64,000 nt of DNA, taken from positions 1 to 64,000 of the forward strand of contig JAFGEZ010000030.1 in assembly GCA_016931295.1 (NCBI GenBank), read 5' to 3'. Shown here in pieces: positions 36,998 through 45,242 of the stretch (positions within the stretch are counted from its first letter, which is position 1; the number at the start of each line of letters is the position of its first letter). The stretch is from Candidatus Krumholzibacteriota bacterium. GTDB lineage: Bacteria > Krumholzibacteriota > Krumholzibacteriia > Krumholzibacteriales > Krumholzibacteriaceae. The translations under genes and the position numbers were made by a program. Below the pieces are notes generated by a model that saw nothing but the letters and a program-made list of their open reading frames with translations, was not told where the DNA came from and searched no databases.

Positions 36998-37461
36998 GCA
37001 CGAAGCTGCAGGTCGCCGTCGTCATGGGAAGCGAGAGCGACCGCGAAACGATGGAACTCTGCCTCGCCGAGCTCGAGAAATTCCACATCGCCGCGGAGAT
37101 CGTCGTCTCCTCGGCGCACCGGATGCCGGAGAAGACGCGGGACTATGTCGTCGAGGCGGAAGAGCGCGGCGCGAAGGTCTTCATCGCCGGCGCCGGCATG
37201 GCGGCGGCGTTGCCGGGATTCGTGGCATCCGTCACCACGAAGCCGGTCATCGGCGTTCCGCTGGCCAGCGGCCTGCCGGGCGGCCTGGATGCGCTCCTGG
37301 CGATCGTCCAGATGCCGCCGGGCGTGCCGGTGGCGACAGTCGCGGTCGGCAAGGCGGGGGCGCGCAACGCCGCGATCCTCGCCGCCGAGATCCTCGCGAT
37401 CGGGGACGACGGGCTCCGGAAACGGCTCGACGAACTGCGCGAGCAATGGCGAAACAAGTAG
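36994..37461 (+). CDS. purE: N5-carboxyaminoimidazole ribonucleotide mutase
   Basis: The 155-residue class I PurE starts at an ATG overlapping the purD stop (ATGA). Signature pieces are VVMGSESDRETM (substrate-phosphate loop), VVSSAHRMPEKT with the catalytic His, FIAGAGMAAALPGF and GVPLASGLPGGLDALL, then MPPGVPVATVAVGKAGARNA. It converts N5-CAIR to CAIR and normally works with PurK, which is not in this window. It overlaps the next gene by 16 bases, so three genes are translated in a chain. Confidence 0.96.
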   Translation: MSTKLQVAVVMGSESDRETMELCLAELEKFHIAAEIVVSSAHRMPEKTRDYVVEAEERGAKVFIAGAGMAAALPGFVASVTTKPVIGVPLASGLPGGLDALLAIVQMPPGVPVATVAVGKAGARNAAILAAEILAIGDDGLRKRLDELREQWRNK

Positions 37462-38162
37462 CGAGAGACGCCGAAGCTGCGAGGCGACGACCCGCGGACG
37501 TCGCCGGGGGCCGCGCCGGAACGCGCGTCGTCGCCGCGCCGGTCACGGGCTATTTCACGCCGGCGAAGATCAGGCGCGTCGCGGCGATCATGCGCGCCGG
37601 CGGGATCGCCGTCCTTCCCACCGACACGATCTACGGTTTCCACTGCATCGTTTCGGATCCCGCGGCCGCGGGGCGCATCGGCGAGCTCAAGGGCCGCGGG
37701 GCCGGGAAGGGATTCATCCTCCTCTGCGCCGACATGGCGATGGTGGAGACGGTCGTCGCCCGCTGGCCGGGGGATTCGCGCCGTATCCTCGAGAGGGAGT
37801 GGCCCGCGCCCCTCACCGCGATCCTGCCCGCCGCGAAGACGCTTCGTCCCGCATTGCGGCCGCGGAACGCCGTCGCCGTGCGGATCCCCGCGCACGACGA
37901 TCTCCGTCGCCTCATACGACTGATCGGGGAGCCGATCGTCTCGACGAGCGTCAACCGGGCGGGAGAGGAGCCGATGCGCAGCATCGCCATGATCAGGAAG
38001 CGGTACCCGTTTCCCGCCGTCCTCATATCGAGGCGTGGAAGCAGGCGCCGTGCGCCGTCCACGATCGTCGACTGCACGGGCGCGGCGTGCGTGGTGGTGC
38101 GGAAGGGGAGCCGCGAGGAGCCGGTTGCGACCGCACCGGCGCGCGTGCCCACGGAAGGATGA
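37446..38162 (+). CDS. YrdC/Sua5-family threonylcarbamoyl-AMP synthase-like protein
   Basis: ATG 37446 lies inside the end of purE; 238 residues. After a 40-residue basic leader comes the YrdC fold: IRRVAAIMRAGGIAVLPTDT, IYGFHCIVSD, KGRGAGKGFILLC, WPAPLTAILPA, AVAVRIPAHDDLRRLI, and the STSVNRAGEEPM loop, then STIVDCTGAACVVVRKGS. The family makes threonylcarbamoyl-AMP from threonine, bicarbonate and ATP for the t6A modification of tRNA. The K-G-R basic patch that binds substrate is kept. The protein lacks the Sua5 C-terminal domain, so TsaC/YciO-like is the closest label; whether it is the essential TsaC or a YciO paralogue cannot be decided here. Confidence 0.9.
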   Translation: MAKQVARDAEAARRRPADVAGGRAGTRVVAAPVTGYFTPAKIRRVAAIMRAGGIAVLPTDTIYGFHCIVSDPAAAGRIGELKGRGAGKGFILLCADMAMVETVVARWPGDSRRILEREWPAPLTAILPAAKTLRPALRPRNAVAVRIPAHDDLRRLIRLIGEPIVSTSVNRAGEEPMRSIAMIRKRYPFPAVLISRRGSRRRAPSTIVDCTGAACVVVRKGSREEPVATAPARVPTEG

Positions 38163-38206
38163 CACCGCCCGGACGCCGGGCCTCAAACACATCGCCCGAT
38201 GGCGAG

Positions 38207-39493
38207 TCACGTTCGCTCGAAATCGACGATCGCCACGTTGCCGAGGTTGCATACCAGCGGGAGCGAGCCGAGAACGTCGAAGGATCTCGTCAGGTCCAGG
38301 GGCAGCAGGCGCATCCTCCCGGAGAGATATCCGACATTGGGCGGGGGCAGGAACGAGATCGTCCTGCTGCCGACGACACGGAACCGCCGCGAGAATCGAT
38401 TGGCGACCGCGCCGATCGACAGCGGCGTCTCGTACCCGAAGAGCCTGAACCGGTCGGGATCCCTTCCCAGCAGGAGCGCCAGGCGGTAGTTGAGGTTCCA
38501 GCACGATCTCTTGTTGAAGAAGATGACCGAGAGCGTTCCGCCAGGCTTGAGCCATCGCGCGCAGTTATCCATGAACGCCCGCGTGTCCCCGGCATCGAGG
38601 AAATGCACGTCGAACGGGGAGACGATCCTGTCGTACGCGCCTTCCGGGGGCTCGGCGTCGTCTCCGACGGGGCTGCCCGGCAGGAGCTGGATCCGCTTGC
38701 CGAGGAACTGCTCGATGAACCACGATTCGTCGCCGCTCCCCGCGAGATGGTCGACGGCAGCCTCGTCGAAGCAGAACGCGCCCATCAGGGTCGATGTCAC
38801 GAGCCATCGCTCGCCGTCGCCCAGTCGGCGCCGCATCTCCACCAGGGCATGGCGGTACACGGGCAGCCCCTCTTTCGGGTGCCGGTAGTACCGGCCCGTG
38901 TCGAAACCGGCCCTCGCCCAGCGTCTGCGCGCGTCGACGTGCGATCCGTACGTTTCCCCGTTCCGGCCGAGGGATTCGTCGTCGAAGCTCATGTGGAGCT
39001 CCGCGAAATCCCGTTCGGGGGGCGGTTGCCCCTCGCCGGCGACGCCCAGGGCGATGAAGGCCGCTATGATCCATTCGTCCGGCAGATGGAGGACGGACCT
39101 GACGAGCGGCTGGTTCAGCCTGCCGGCGACGACGCACGTGCCGATTTCCATCCCCGTCGCGGCGAGCAGGAAGTTCTCCATCGCGAGACCGGCGTCGAGG
39201 CAGGGGGCGAGGTTGTTTTTCAGCGTCGTGTTCCGGTACCGGGTCGTGTCGACGCAGACGACAGCCAGGGTGATCGGCTGGCCGAGTATCGGCTGGTTGA
39301 AGGCCGCAGGCGCCACCGCATCGATCAGCCGGCGATTCTTCACGAACCGGAAATGGACGGTCTGCCTGTTGCACGAGCTCGGCGCCCAGAGGGCCATCTC
39401 CACGAGCTTTCCGAGCGTTCGACGGTCGATATCGCCGCCGGTGAAGGTCCGGACCGATCTGCGCCGCCGTACGAGCGATTCGAGATCATTCAT
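38207..39493 (-). CDS. Nitroreductase-family domain fused to a methyltransferase-like domain
   Basis: ATG 39493 is 19 bases after the stop of the upstream gene on the same strand; 428 residues. Residues 1-180 are nitroreductase-like: RRRRSVRTFTGGDIDRRTLG (FMN phosphate site), WAPSSCNRQTVHFRF, DAGLAMENFLLAATGMEIGT, and WIIAAFIALGVAGE. Residues about 190-428 look like a class I methyltransferase: YDRIVSPFDVHFLD, then FMDNCARWLKPGGTLSVIFF. The glycine-rich SAM motif I is not evident at its expected place (WLVTSTLMGAFCFDEAA), so activity is uncertain. A flavin enzyme joined to a methyltransferase suggests tailoring of a polysaccharide or small molecule. The partner toroid-like gene supports an envelope-glycan setting, as inference only. 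Confidence 0.75.
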   Translation of the reverse strand: MNDLESLVRRRRSVRTFTGGDIDRRTLGKLVEMALWAPSSCNRQTVHFRFVKNRRLIDAVAPAAFNQPILGQPITLAVVCVDTTRYRNTTLKNNLAPCLDAGLAMENFLLAATGMEIGTCVVAGRLNQPLVRSVLHLPDEWIIAAFIALGVAGEGQPPPERDFAELHMSFDDESLGRNGETYGSHVDARRRWARAGFDTGRYYRHPKEGLPVYRHALVEMRRRLGDGERWLVTSTLMGAFCFDEAAVDHLAGSGDESWFIEQFLGKRIQLLPGSPVGDDAEPPEGAYDRIVSPFDVHFLDAGDTRAFMDNCARWLKPGGTLSVIFFNKRSCWNLNYRLALLLGRDPDRFRLFGYETPLSIGAVANRFSRRFRVVGSRTISFLPPPNVGYLSGRMRLLPLDLTRSFDVLGSLPLVCNLGNVAIVDFERT

Positions 39494-39512
39494 GCGATAC
39501 CGCCGCTGCCGG

Positions 39513-41357
39513 TTACAGTTTCTCGATCAGCAGGCTGCATTTCAGCTCGCTGCCTTTCGCCACGTTCCTGCCGACCGTGACATAGAGTTGGCTGGTGATC
39601 CCCGATGTCGAGAGCATGTGCCGTTCCTGGTGGTGCGTCCATGCGTACCCCTGCGCGCACGAGAGCCGATACGATTCGCCGCCGAGGGTCATGCGAACCG
39701 CCGCGCCGCGTATCTCGACGGAGGCGTCGTTCTTCCCGTCCGAGAGCAGCAGGGGATGCGTCACCAGCAACGCGTCGAGGAAACGGCCGATACGGAATTC
39801 GTAGGAGATCTCGAGAGAGTCCTCCGTCAGGCGAATGGTCTTCTCCACGGCCAGCCCGTTGAAGCTCTTCGCCAAAACGAGGCGATCCTCACGGATCAGC
39901 ACGTCGGCGTTGGTCGTGAAATCAGGGCCCCAGTCGCTTCGTTTCCCGAACGCGCGGATGCCGTCGTAGACGCCGTTGTTGAGCATGCCCGCCGACCTCA
40001 CGGGCATGACCACGCCCAGTCCCTCCACGCGGTAGCATGGAGAGGGGAACGCCCGCAGCCTGCTGCCGCCGATGACCACGTTGAACATCCCCGTCGCCGG
40101 GCAGTATCCCCCGTGGAATCCGCCTCGGTGCCTGCGGAGCGACACTCCTGCCGAACTGCCGCCGGCGCGGATATGTGCATACCCCGCTTCTTCGTCCACG
40201 AACATGTCCCCGGATCGGATCACGGGCCGGGGAAGCTCTTCTAGCTGCGCATGCTCCGACACGATCTCGGCCGCGTCCAGCAGGAAGCTGAATCCCTGGG
40301 TCACGTACATGGTCATGGTCGCGTAGTTCTCGAATCCGACGCGCAGCGCGTTCGAGAATCGGTTCGGGGTGACGGAGCAGGAGCCGTCGTCCCTGATGAA
40401 CCGCGACCACCATTCGAAGTGCCTTCGGAGCATCGATGCCGCCTCCCCGCCGTTCCTGATCGCGCACAGGTAGACGAAACAGCCGCATGTCCAGAAGTGC
40501 TCGCGGCTCCGCTCCGTCATCGAGAAGGAGCCGTCCGCCGCGACGAGGCGATCGATCCACGCGAGACCTTTGGCGACGATGCCGCCTATCCGTCTCATCG
40601 CCGGAGCGAGCTCGGGGGCGGGGCGGCGTTTCCACCAGCGAAGCGTCTCGCAGAGCACGGCGCACGAGAAGAGGTGGTAGGCGATCGGTTTCATGTCTCT
40701 CCTGCCGGCATCCTCCATGCCGAGACGACCGCGTATCTTGTCGGGCAGGAGCCGGTAGCGGCGCACGTCGCCCGGATAATACTCGACGGGGGGGCGCACG
40801 ATACTGATGGTGTCGTCGATGAACCCGAGGGAATTCTGCATTTCCTCGACGGCGTCGAGCAGCCGGTCGAGTCTCGCCGCATCGGGCCGTTCCATGCCCA
40901 GCATGACGCGCATGGCCGACGCACCGATGAGCAGGCAGCGGGCGTTCGTGTTGGGAGGATCGAGACGTCGGCCTCGACGAGCGAACCGTTCCCGCCATTC
41001 GTCGCGTCGCCCGGCGCCGCAGGCATCGCCGAGCAGCTCGACCGCCTTGAGGGACCAGAAGACGAGGAAGATGTCGGTGAAGGGGGTGTTGTCGGTCGGC
41101 CGTTCGAGTTTCTCGAGCGAGCGGTCGACCAGGCGCTCCGCGGCCGCGCGGTACCGCTCGCACCCGTATCGGCGATGCAGCCCCGCGAGGATGTGCGCGG
41201 CGATCCCGGGACCGTATCCCTCGCCGTAGACCGTCTCGAACGGATCGCGCAACTCGCCCGTTTGTCCGTCGATCCAGCCGATGAGGCCGTCGCCGAATCC
41301 GCGTACCGCGGAAAAGAGGCGCTCGCAATCGAGGGGGGTGCCGTCGTTCGCGTTCAT
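39513..41357 (-). CDS. Putative alpha/alpha-toroid plus beta-sandwich protein, lyase-like
   Basis: ATG 41357 gives 614 residues without a signal peptide. The N-terminal about 370 residues are regularly helical with aromatic- and Trp-rich turns (GPGIAAHILAGLHRRYGCER; DIFLVFWSLKAVELLGDAC; FWTCGCFVYLCAIRNGG; MTMYVTQGFSFLLDAAEIV), which is the look of an alpha/alpha toroid. The last about 240 residues are beta-rich (FNVVIGGSRLRAFPSPCYRV; IRLTEDSLEISYEFRIGRF), as in polysaccharide lyases and related glycan enzymes. I cannot assign a family or catalytic residues. A GGAG lies 14 bases upstream, which is far for this start. It forms an operon with the nitroreductase-methyltransferase gene. Confidence 0.65.
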   Translation of the reverse strand: MNANDGTPLDCERLFSAVRGFGDGLIGWIDGQTGELRDPFETVYGEGYGPGIAAHILAGLHRRYGCERYRAAAERLVDRSLEKLERPTDNTPFTDIFLVFWSLKAVELLGDACGAGRRDEWRERFARRGRRLDPPNTNARCLLIGASAMRVMLGMERPDAARLDRLLDAVEEMQNSLGFIDDTISIVRPPVEYYPGDVRRYRLLPDKIRGRLGMEDAGRRDMKPIAYHLFSCAVLCETLRWWKRRPAPELAPAMRRIGGIVAKGLAWIDRLVAADGSFSMTERSREHFWTCGCFVYLCAIRNGGEAASMLRRHFEWWSRFIRDDGSCSVTPNRFSNALRVGFENYATMTMYVTQGFSFLLDAAEIVSEHAQLEELPRPVIRSGDMFVDEEAGYAHIRAGGSSAGVSLRRHRGGFHGGYCPATGMFNVVIGGSRLRAFPSPCYRVEGLGVVMPVRSAGMLNNGVYDGIRAFGKRSDWGPDFTTNADVLIREDRLVLAKSFNGLAVEKTIRLTEDSLEISYEFRIGRFLDALLVTHPLLLSDGKNDASVEIRGAAVRMTLGGESYRLSCAQGYAWTHHQERHMLSTSGITSQLYVTVGRNVAKGSELKCSLLIEKL

Positions 41358-41465
41358 CGTGCGCCGTCACGCTCCTTCACGCGTGCCGGGGCGCACGCGG
41401 TGAACCGGAGGGGAATCATGCCGCCGATCGCCGCGCGACGTCCACGGACCCGGCCGACGACTTCT

Positions 41466-41494
41466 CAATAGCATATTCCCCCGTCTCTCTCAAG
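41466..41494 (-). promoter_or_regulatory. Candidate promoter of the toroid/nitroreductase operon
   Basis: On the minus strand: TTGAGA (complement of 41489-41494), a 17-base spacer and TATTGA (complement of 41466-41471), about 110 bases before the start codon. The -10 is only moderate. Confidence 0.4.
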
Positions 41495-41585
41495 ACTTCA
41501 TATGGCGTGCCGCCGCGTTCCGCATCCGCGGGGGGAAGACACGCCTCCGGCGAAGCCGACGGCGCCGCGCCGGGCGGCAAAGCGG

Positions 41586-41614
41586 TTGAAATCATCAGGA
41601 TGGTGTGGAATACT
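41586..41614 (+). promoter_or_regulatory. Promoter of the TlpA-like lipoprotein gene
   Basis: TTGAAA (41586-41591), a 17-base spacer and AATACT (41609-41614), about 45 bases before the start codon. Confidence 0.6.
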
Positions 41615-41658
41615 TGACGCCGGTCATCAGGTATCCACCCGGAACGAGGAGCTTATCG

Positions 41659-43176
41659 ATGAAACGATCCGTCGCGGGCGCCATGCTCGTTTTCTGCGTC
41701 GCACTCGTCGCCTTCGCCTCCTGCTCGGGAAAGCGTGCCGATACGGCGGGAACGCGCACGCCTCCCGTCTACGACGGAGAGGCGCTTTCGGCGGCGCAGG
41801 ATCTTTTGCGCGAGGCGGGGACCCTCATGGACGGCGACGACGTCGAGGGCGCCCTCGCGAAGATCGGCGAGGCCTTCGCCCTCGTGCCAAGCACGATCGC
41901 GCGTGACTACAACGAGGCCTGCGTCTACGCCCGCGCCGGCGAGAAAGAGAAGGCGTTCGCCCGGATCGATCGTCTCCTCGACGACGGCTACGATCTCTGG
42001 GAATACCTCGAGTACGATCCGGATCTCGACGCTCTCCGCGACGATCCTCGCATGGCCGGGGCGATCGCGGCCGCAAAGACGAATTTCGAGACGGGAAGCG
42101 CAATCTTCGCGAAAGGATTTCCTCCGCCCGGCGACGTGCCGCCGTCGGTCGGCACGGTCGAGGCGCTCGACGAGTGGCGGAAAGAGCAGGATCGTCTCCG
42201 CGGTTTGCATCGATGGTTCCGAACCGACATCGAGCATCTCACGGCGACGGTCGCCACGATTTCGACCTGGCTGGCCGCGCGCGCGGCGATCGCCCCGGGC
42301 GACGCGGAATTCGACGCCGGCCTCGAGCGGGTCGCCGCCGCGTACCGTCTCCGGTCGCCCTACAGTCCGGGATGGGGAGGGGCGAGCGATCTCGTCGTCG
42401 CCGAGGCCGACGCATTTCTCGCGACGAGGCCGTCAAAGGAGAAGACCTCGCAGGCGCGTTACGAGGCGGGAGCCGCGCTCACCTGCAAGTACGCCTACGA
42501 CGATCCGCGCCGGGTCGGGGCCTTCGAGCAGGCTGCTGCCTACTTCGCGAAGGTCGACGAATCGAGCGAATTCCATGGCGCCGCCCTCATGACGGCGGCG
42601 ATCAACGCGAATACCGTGCCCGGCTCGGACGAAGAATCGCTCAAGCGGGAACTCGTCCGCCAGCTCGAAACGTTTGCCGGCGACGAACGGGCCCGCCGTG
42701 TCGTCTCCGTTCGCTTCGGTTCCGACGCCGCGGCGATGCTGTGGCCCATTCCGCTCGAGGCCGCCGATATCGACGGCGCCTCGGTCTCGCTGGACGAGTA
42801 CCGCGGCAAGGCGGTTCTCGTCGATTTCTGGGCGACCTGGTGCGCTCCCTGCCGCCGCGAGATCCCCGGCATGGTGGAGATGTACGGGAGATACCACGAC
42901 CGGGGATTCGAGATCCTCTCGATCTCGCTCGATTCGCCGGAGCGGATGAACGAGGCGGCCTTCCGCGAGTGGATCGCCGGGCAGGGGATGACCTGGCGTC
43001 ATGTCTACGACGGCGATGCCTGGAACTCGCCGCTCGTTCGTTCCTTCTTCGTCGGATCCATCCCGGCTCCCTACCTCGTCGGTCCCGACGGATCGCTCGT
43101 CGCGTGGGGCGATGAATGCCGGCAGGGCAAGCTCGCGGCGAACGTCGAGAAGGCCCTCGCCGCGGCGGGGCGTTGA
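41659..43176 (+). CDS. Lipoprotein with TPR-like region and TlpA-type thioredoxin domain
   Basis: ATG 41659 follows GAGGAG (41646-41651); 505 residues. The signal MKRSVAGAMLVFCVALVAFA ends in a lipobox at ASC. Residues about 35-130 look TPR-like (YNEACVYARAGEKEKAFARI), and the middle is helical. Residues about 365-505 form a TlpA/AhpC-TSA thioredoxin fold: VSLDEYRGKAVLVDFWATW with active-site Cys395 and Cys398 (WCAPC), FEILSISLDS, and the cis-Pro segment SIPAPYLVGPDG. It probably keeps periplasmic cysteines reduced or serves cytochrome or folding tasks at a membrane. It resembles TlpA-family lipoproteins with a long N-terminal extension. The substrate is unknown. Confidence 0.88.
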   Translation: MKRSVAGAMLVFCVALVAFASCSGKRADTAGTRTPPVYDGEALSAAQDLLREAGTLMDGDDVEGALAKIGEAFALVPSTIARDYNEACVYARAGEKEKAFARIDRLLDDGYDLWEYLEYDPDLDALRDDPRMAGAIAAAKTNFETGSAIFAKGFPPPGDVPPSVGTVEALDEWRKEQDRLRGLHRWFRTDIEHLTATVATISTWLAARAAIAPGDAEFDAGLERVAAAYRLRSPYSPGWGGASDLVVAEADAFLATRPSKEKTSQARYEAGAALTCKYAYDDPRRVGAFEQAAAYFAKVDESSEFHGAALMTAAINANTVPGSDEESLKRELVRQLETFAGDERARRVVSVRFGSDAAAMLWPIPLEAADIDGASVSLDEYRGKAVLVDFWATWCAPCRREIPGMVEMYGRYHDRGFEILSISLDSPERMNEAAFREWIAGQGMTWRHVYDGDAWNSPLVRSFFVGSIPAPYLVGPDGSLVAWGDECRQGKLAANVEKALAAAGR

Positions 43177-43181
43177 CGATG

Positions 43182-43206
43182 CCCCCCCGGCAGCCTGCCG
43201 CGGGGG
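43182..43206. terminator. Candidate terminator between convergent genes
   Basis: A GC hairpin (CCCCC...GGCA, loop GCC, TGCC...GGGGG) with one internal mismatch lies between the stops of the + and - genes. No clear U-run follows in either direction, so the call is tentative. Confidence 0.45.
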
Positions 43207-43221
43207 TTCCTCTGTTCGGGA

Positions 43222-44331
43222 TCATTTCCCGGCCTTCCTTGTGCGCGGAGGCCGTCCGAGGTATCGCCTCGTCCAGTCGATGAACGCGCGGGAAGCGGTC
43301 CGGTGCTCCGCCGTCCACGCATCGGCCCCGGGCAGTCCGGCGTTTCCCAGGATCACGCGGGACATCGCGTCGCGATGTCCCGCCTCGACCGCCGCCCTGA
43401 CGAAGGGCGCGTAGCATTCCCACGCGAACCCCGGTTTTCGATCCTTTCCGTCACTTGCAAGCTCGGCGACGAGGCCGAAAACAGTGTCGAGCTGGCGGAC
43501 GAGTTCCTCTGCCTTCGGCCGGTCGCCGTTTCCTCCCGCCTTCTCGAGGGCCGTTGCCATGGAAAGCCCCATCTCGACGGCGCCGAAATCGTCCACGCCG
43601 TCCTCCGGCAGGTCGGAAAACATGATTTTCATAGCGGAATCGCTTTCGCGGTAGACGCCGCCGCCGATCATCCAGCGGATTTTTCCCAGTGCGCTGTTCG
43701 CCCGCCGCGTTTCCGATTCCAGACAGAGGAAGAGGGAGAAGGCGAGAATCGACGGCACGCGCCGGTTCGCCATGAAGTAGAAATCACCGATCGCGTAGTG
43801 CGAGGAAGCGTGAAGGGGATCCAGCCGAGCCGACTCCTGCGTGAACCGCATCGCCTCGGCGGAGTCGCCGCGGCGGAAGAACATCGTGGCGAGGTTGAAC
43901 GGAAGGAGGTGGAAATCCGGAAACCGCTCCATCCCTTCGCGGAATACCCGTTCCGATTCGTTCCACCGCTCGAGACGCGAAAGGGCGTTTCCCGCGCTCA
44001 CGTAGACGAGGTGCATGAAGTCGTTCTCGTAGCGCGCGGCGTGGAGCGCGGCATCGAGGCTCGCCTCGAATCGTCTCGCGGAGAAGAGGGACATCGACAG
44101 CTCGTACCAGGCGAAGGGGCTCGCCGGATTGATCTCGAGGGCGGCATCGTACGCGATGATGGCCGCATCGTAATCGCCGCGATCGTGGAGATCGATCCCC
44201 TTCATGACGAGCGTGCGCACGGCGTCGTCGTCGGGGCGCGGTTCGAGAGTGGGCGGCGGGATATACGGGCCGTGCGCGCAGGAGAAGAGGACGGCGAGAC
44301 ACACGACGACCGGCGGGATGCATGAACGCAC
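43222..44331 (-). CDS. TPR-containing lipoprotein
   Basis: GTG 44331 follows AAGGGA by seven bases and gives 369 residues; a frame back to 44388 adds an Arg-rich stretch before the signal peptide and is rejected. The N-terminus RSCIPPVVVCLAVLFSC is a lipoprotein signal with Cys in LFSCAHG. Residues about 40-200 carry four or five TPR units (LVMKGIDLHDRGDYDAAIIA; PFAWYELSMSLFSARRFEA; VYVSAGNALSRLERWNESE; LPFNLATMFFRRGDSAEAM). The C-terminal half is helical with no known motif (MEMGLSMATALEKAGG-like segments). Probably an outer- or inner-membrane-anchored scaffold. No partner is evident. Confidence 0.82.
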   Translation of the reverse strand: MRSCIPPVVVCLAVLFSCAHGPYIPPPTLEPRPDDDAVRTLVMKGIDLHDRGDYDAAIIAYDAALEINPASPFAWYELSMSLFSARRFEASLDAALHAARYENDFMHLVYVSAGNALSRLERWNESERVFREGMERFPDFHLLPFNLATMFFRRGDSAEAMRFTQESARLDPLHASSHYAIGDFYFMANRRVPSILAFSLFLCLESETRRANSALGKIRWMIGGGVYRESDSAMKIMFSDLPEDGVDDFGAVEMGLSMATALEKAGGNGDRPKAEELVRQLDTVFGLVAELASDGKDRKPGFAWECYAPFVRAAVEAGHRDAMSRVILGNAGLPGADAWTAEHRTASRAFIDWTRRYLGRPPRTRKAGK

Positions 44332-44447
44332 GTCGATTCCCTTTCGACGGACTCTGACGGTTCTTCTGCGTTCGGGGGCGAGCCCCATGCGATCGGATGC
44401 ATCCTAACCCGGCGGAAACGCGGAATCAAGATTGAACCGGAGACCGG

Positions 44448-45115
44448 TCACCTGTCGCGCTCCGAGCTGTCCTCGCGGCCGTCCTCGTAGATGCCGACGA
44501 TCCGTTCGGGATTGCCGTCCGCGTCGAGCTCGAAGCGCATCCGGAAATAGACGATGCCGTCCAGCACGAAGGTGTTTCTCGATACCGCGTACATCCTCCT
44601 GAAGGCCGCGGGATCGGTCGTGTCCCGGGCGTAGTAAAGCGCTCCCTCCTCGAACCGGACGTGCCGCGGGCCGTAGGCTCCCGCGAGGCTCGGGGGGGTG
44701 CCCCAGGCCCGCCTCGATCGTCCCGCGGGGCAGGCATGAGGCGATGGGAGCGTCGAGGTCGATCGTGCCGCGATCGACGAGTCTCATGACAGCGTAGGCG
44801 AAGAGGGGTTTCGCGAGGGAGGCGGCCTCGAAGATCGTCTCGTCTGTCACCGGCGCCCCGGTCGATGCGTTCTTCGCGCCGTAGCCGGCGGTCCACACGA
44901 CGCGGTCGTCGCTGACGAGGGCCGCCTGCAGGCCGGGGATCCTGCCCGCCGACATGAGGGTCGGCAACAGGGAGTCCGTCTCGGCAACGATCGACCGGAT
45001 GTCATCGCGCCGGAGCGGGGGGGGCGACTTCGCCCGCCCGGCAGGGAATGGTCGAGACCGCGAACAACGCGCACGACGGCAGACCGGCGACGAAGCGCAC
45101 GGTACGTCTCTTCAT
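44448..45115 (-). pseudogene. Broken serine-hydrolase (beta-lactamase-like) gene with two homopolymer frameshifts
   Basis: Three pieces on the minus strand lie in successive frames. A signal peptide (MKRRTVRFVAGLPSCALFA, ATG at 45115) is followed by an N-terminal class C hydrolase part (DDIRSIVAETDSLLPTL; RIPGLQAALVSDDRVVW; SxxK motif SLAK in FEAASLAKPLFAYAVM), and then by a C-terminal part (AGAYGPRHVRFEEGALYYA; RNTFVLDGIVYFRMRF; ERIVGIYEDGREDS) ending at TGA 44448. The breaks fall at a run of eight G (about 45017-45024) and of seven G (44692-44698). Even if both are repaired, the product is about 222 residues and lacks the middle of the catalytic domain, so an internal deletion is also likely. 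Sequencing error at the homopolymers cannot be excluded. Confidence 0.75.
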
Positions 45116-45242
45116 GTCGATCTCCCGCGTTGTCGATGCGCCATGGCCACGCGATGCACAGAATACGGGGGGAAACGGATTATTGTTGCGGCGGTCGGCG
45201 GGTTTCATCGGGTCGGTGCGGGGGAGACGGTCGTTTGGCCGC

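Larger units (their letters stand above)
41358..41658. other. Divergent intergenic region (301 bp)
   Basis: No gene was seen here. It holds promoter candidates for the (-) toroid operon and the (+) TlpA-like gene, listed separately. The middle (about 41500-41585) has no recognisable element. Confidence 0.6.

Noticed and set aside
39922-41370. Alternative 482-codon minus-strand frame over the toroid gene
   Set aside because: Arg-rich translation typical of a wrong frame; the 614-residue frame has a folded-protein composition.
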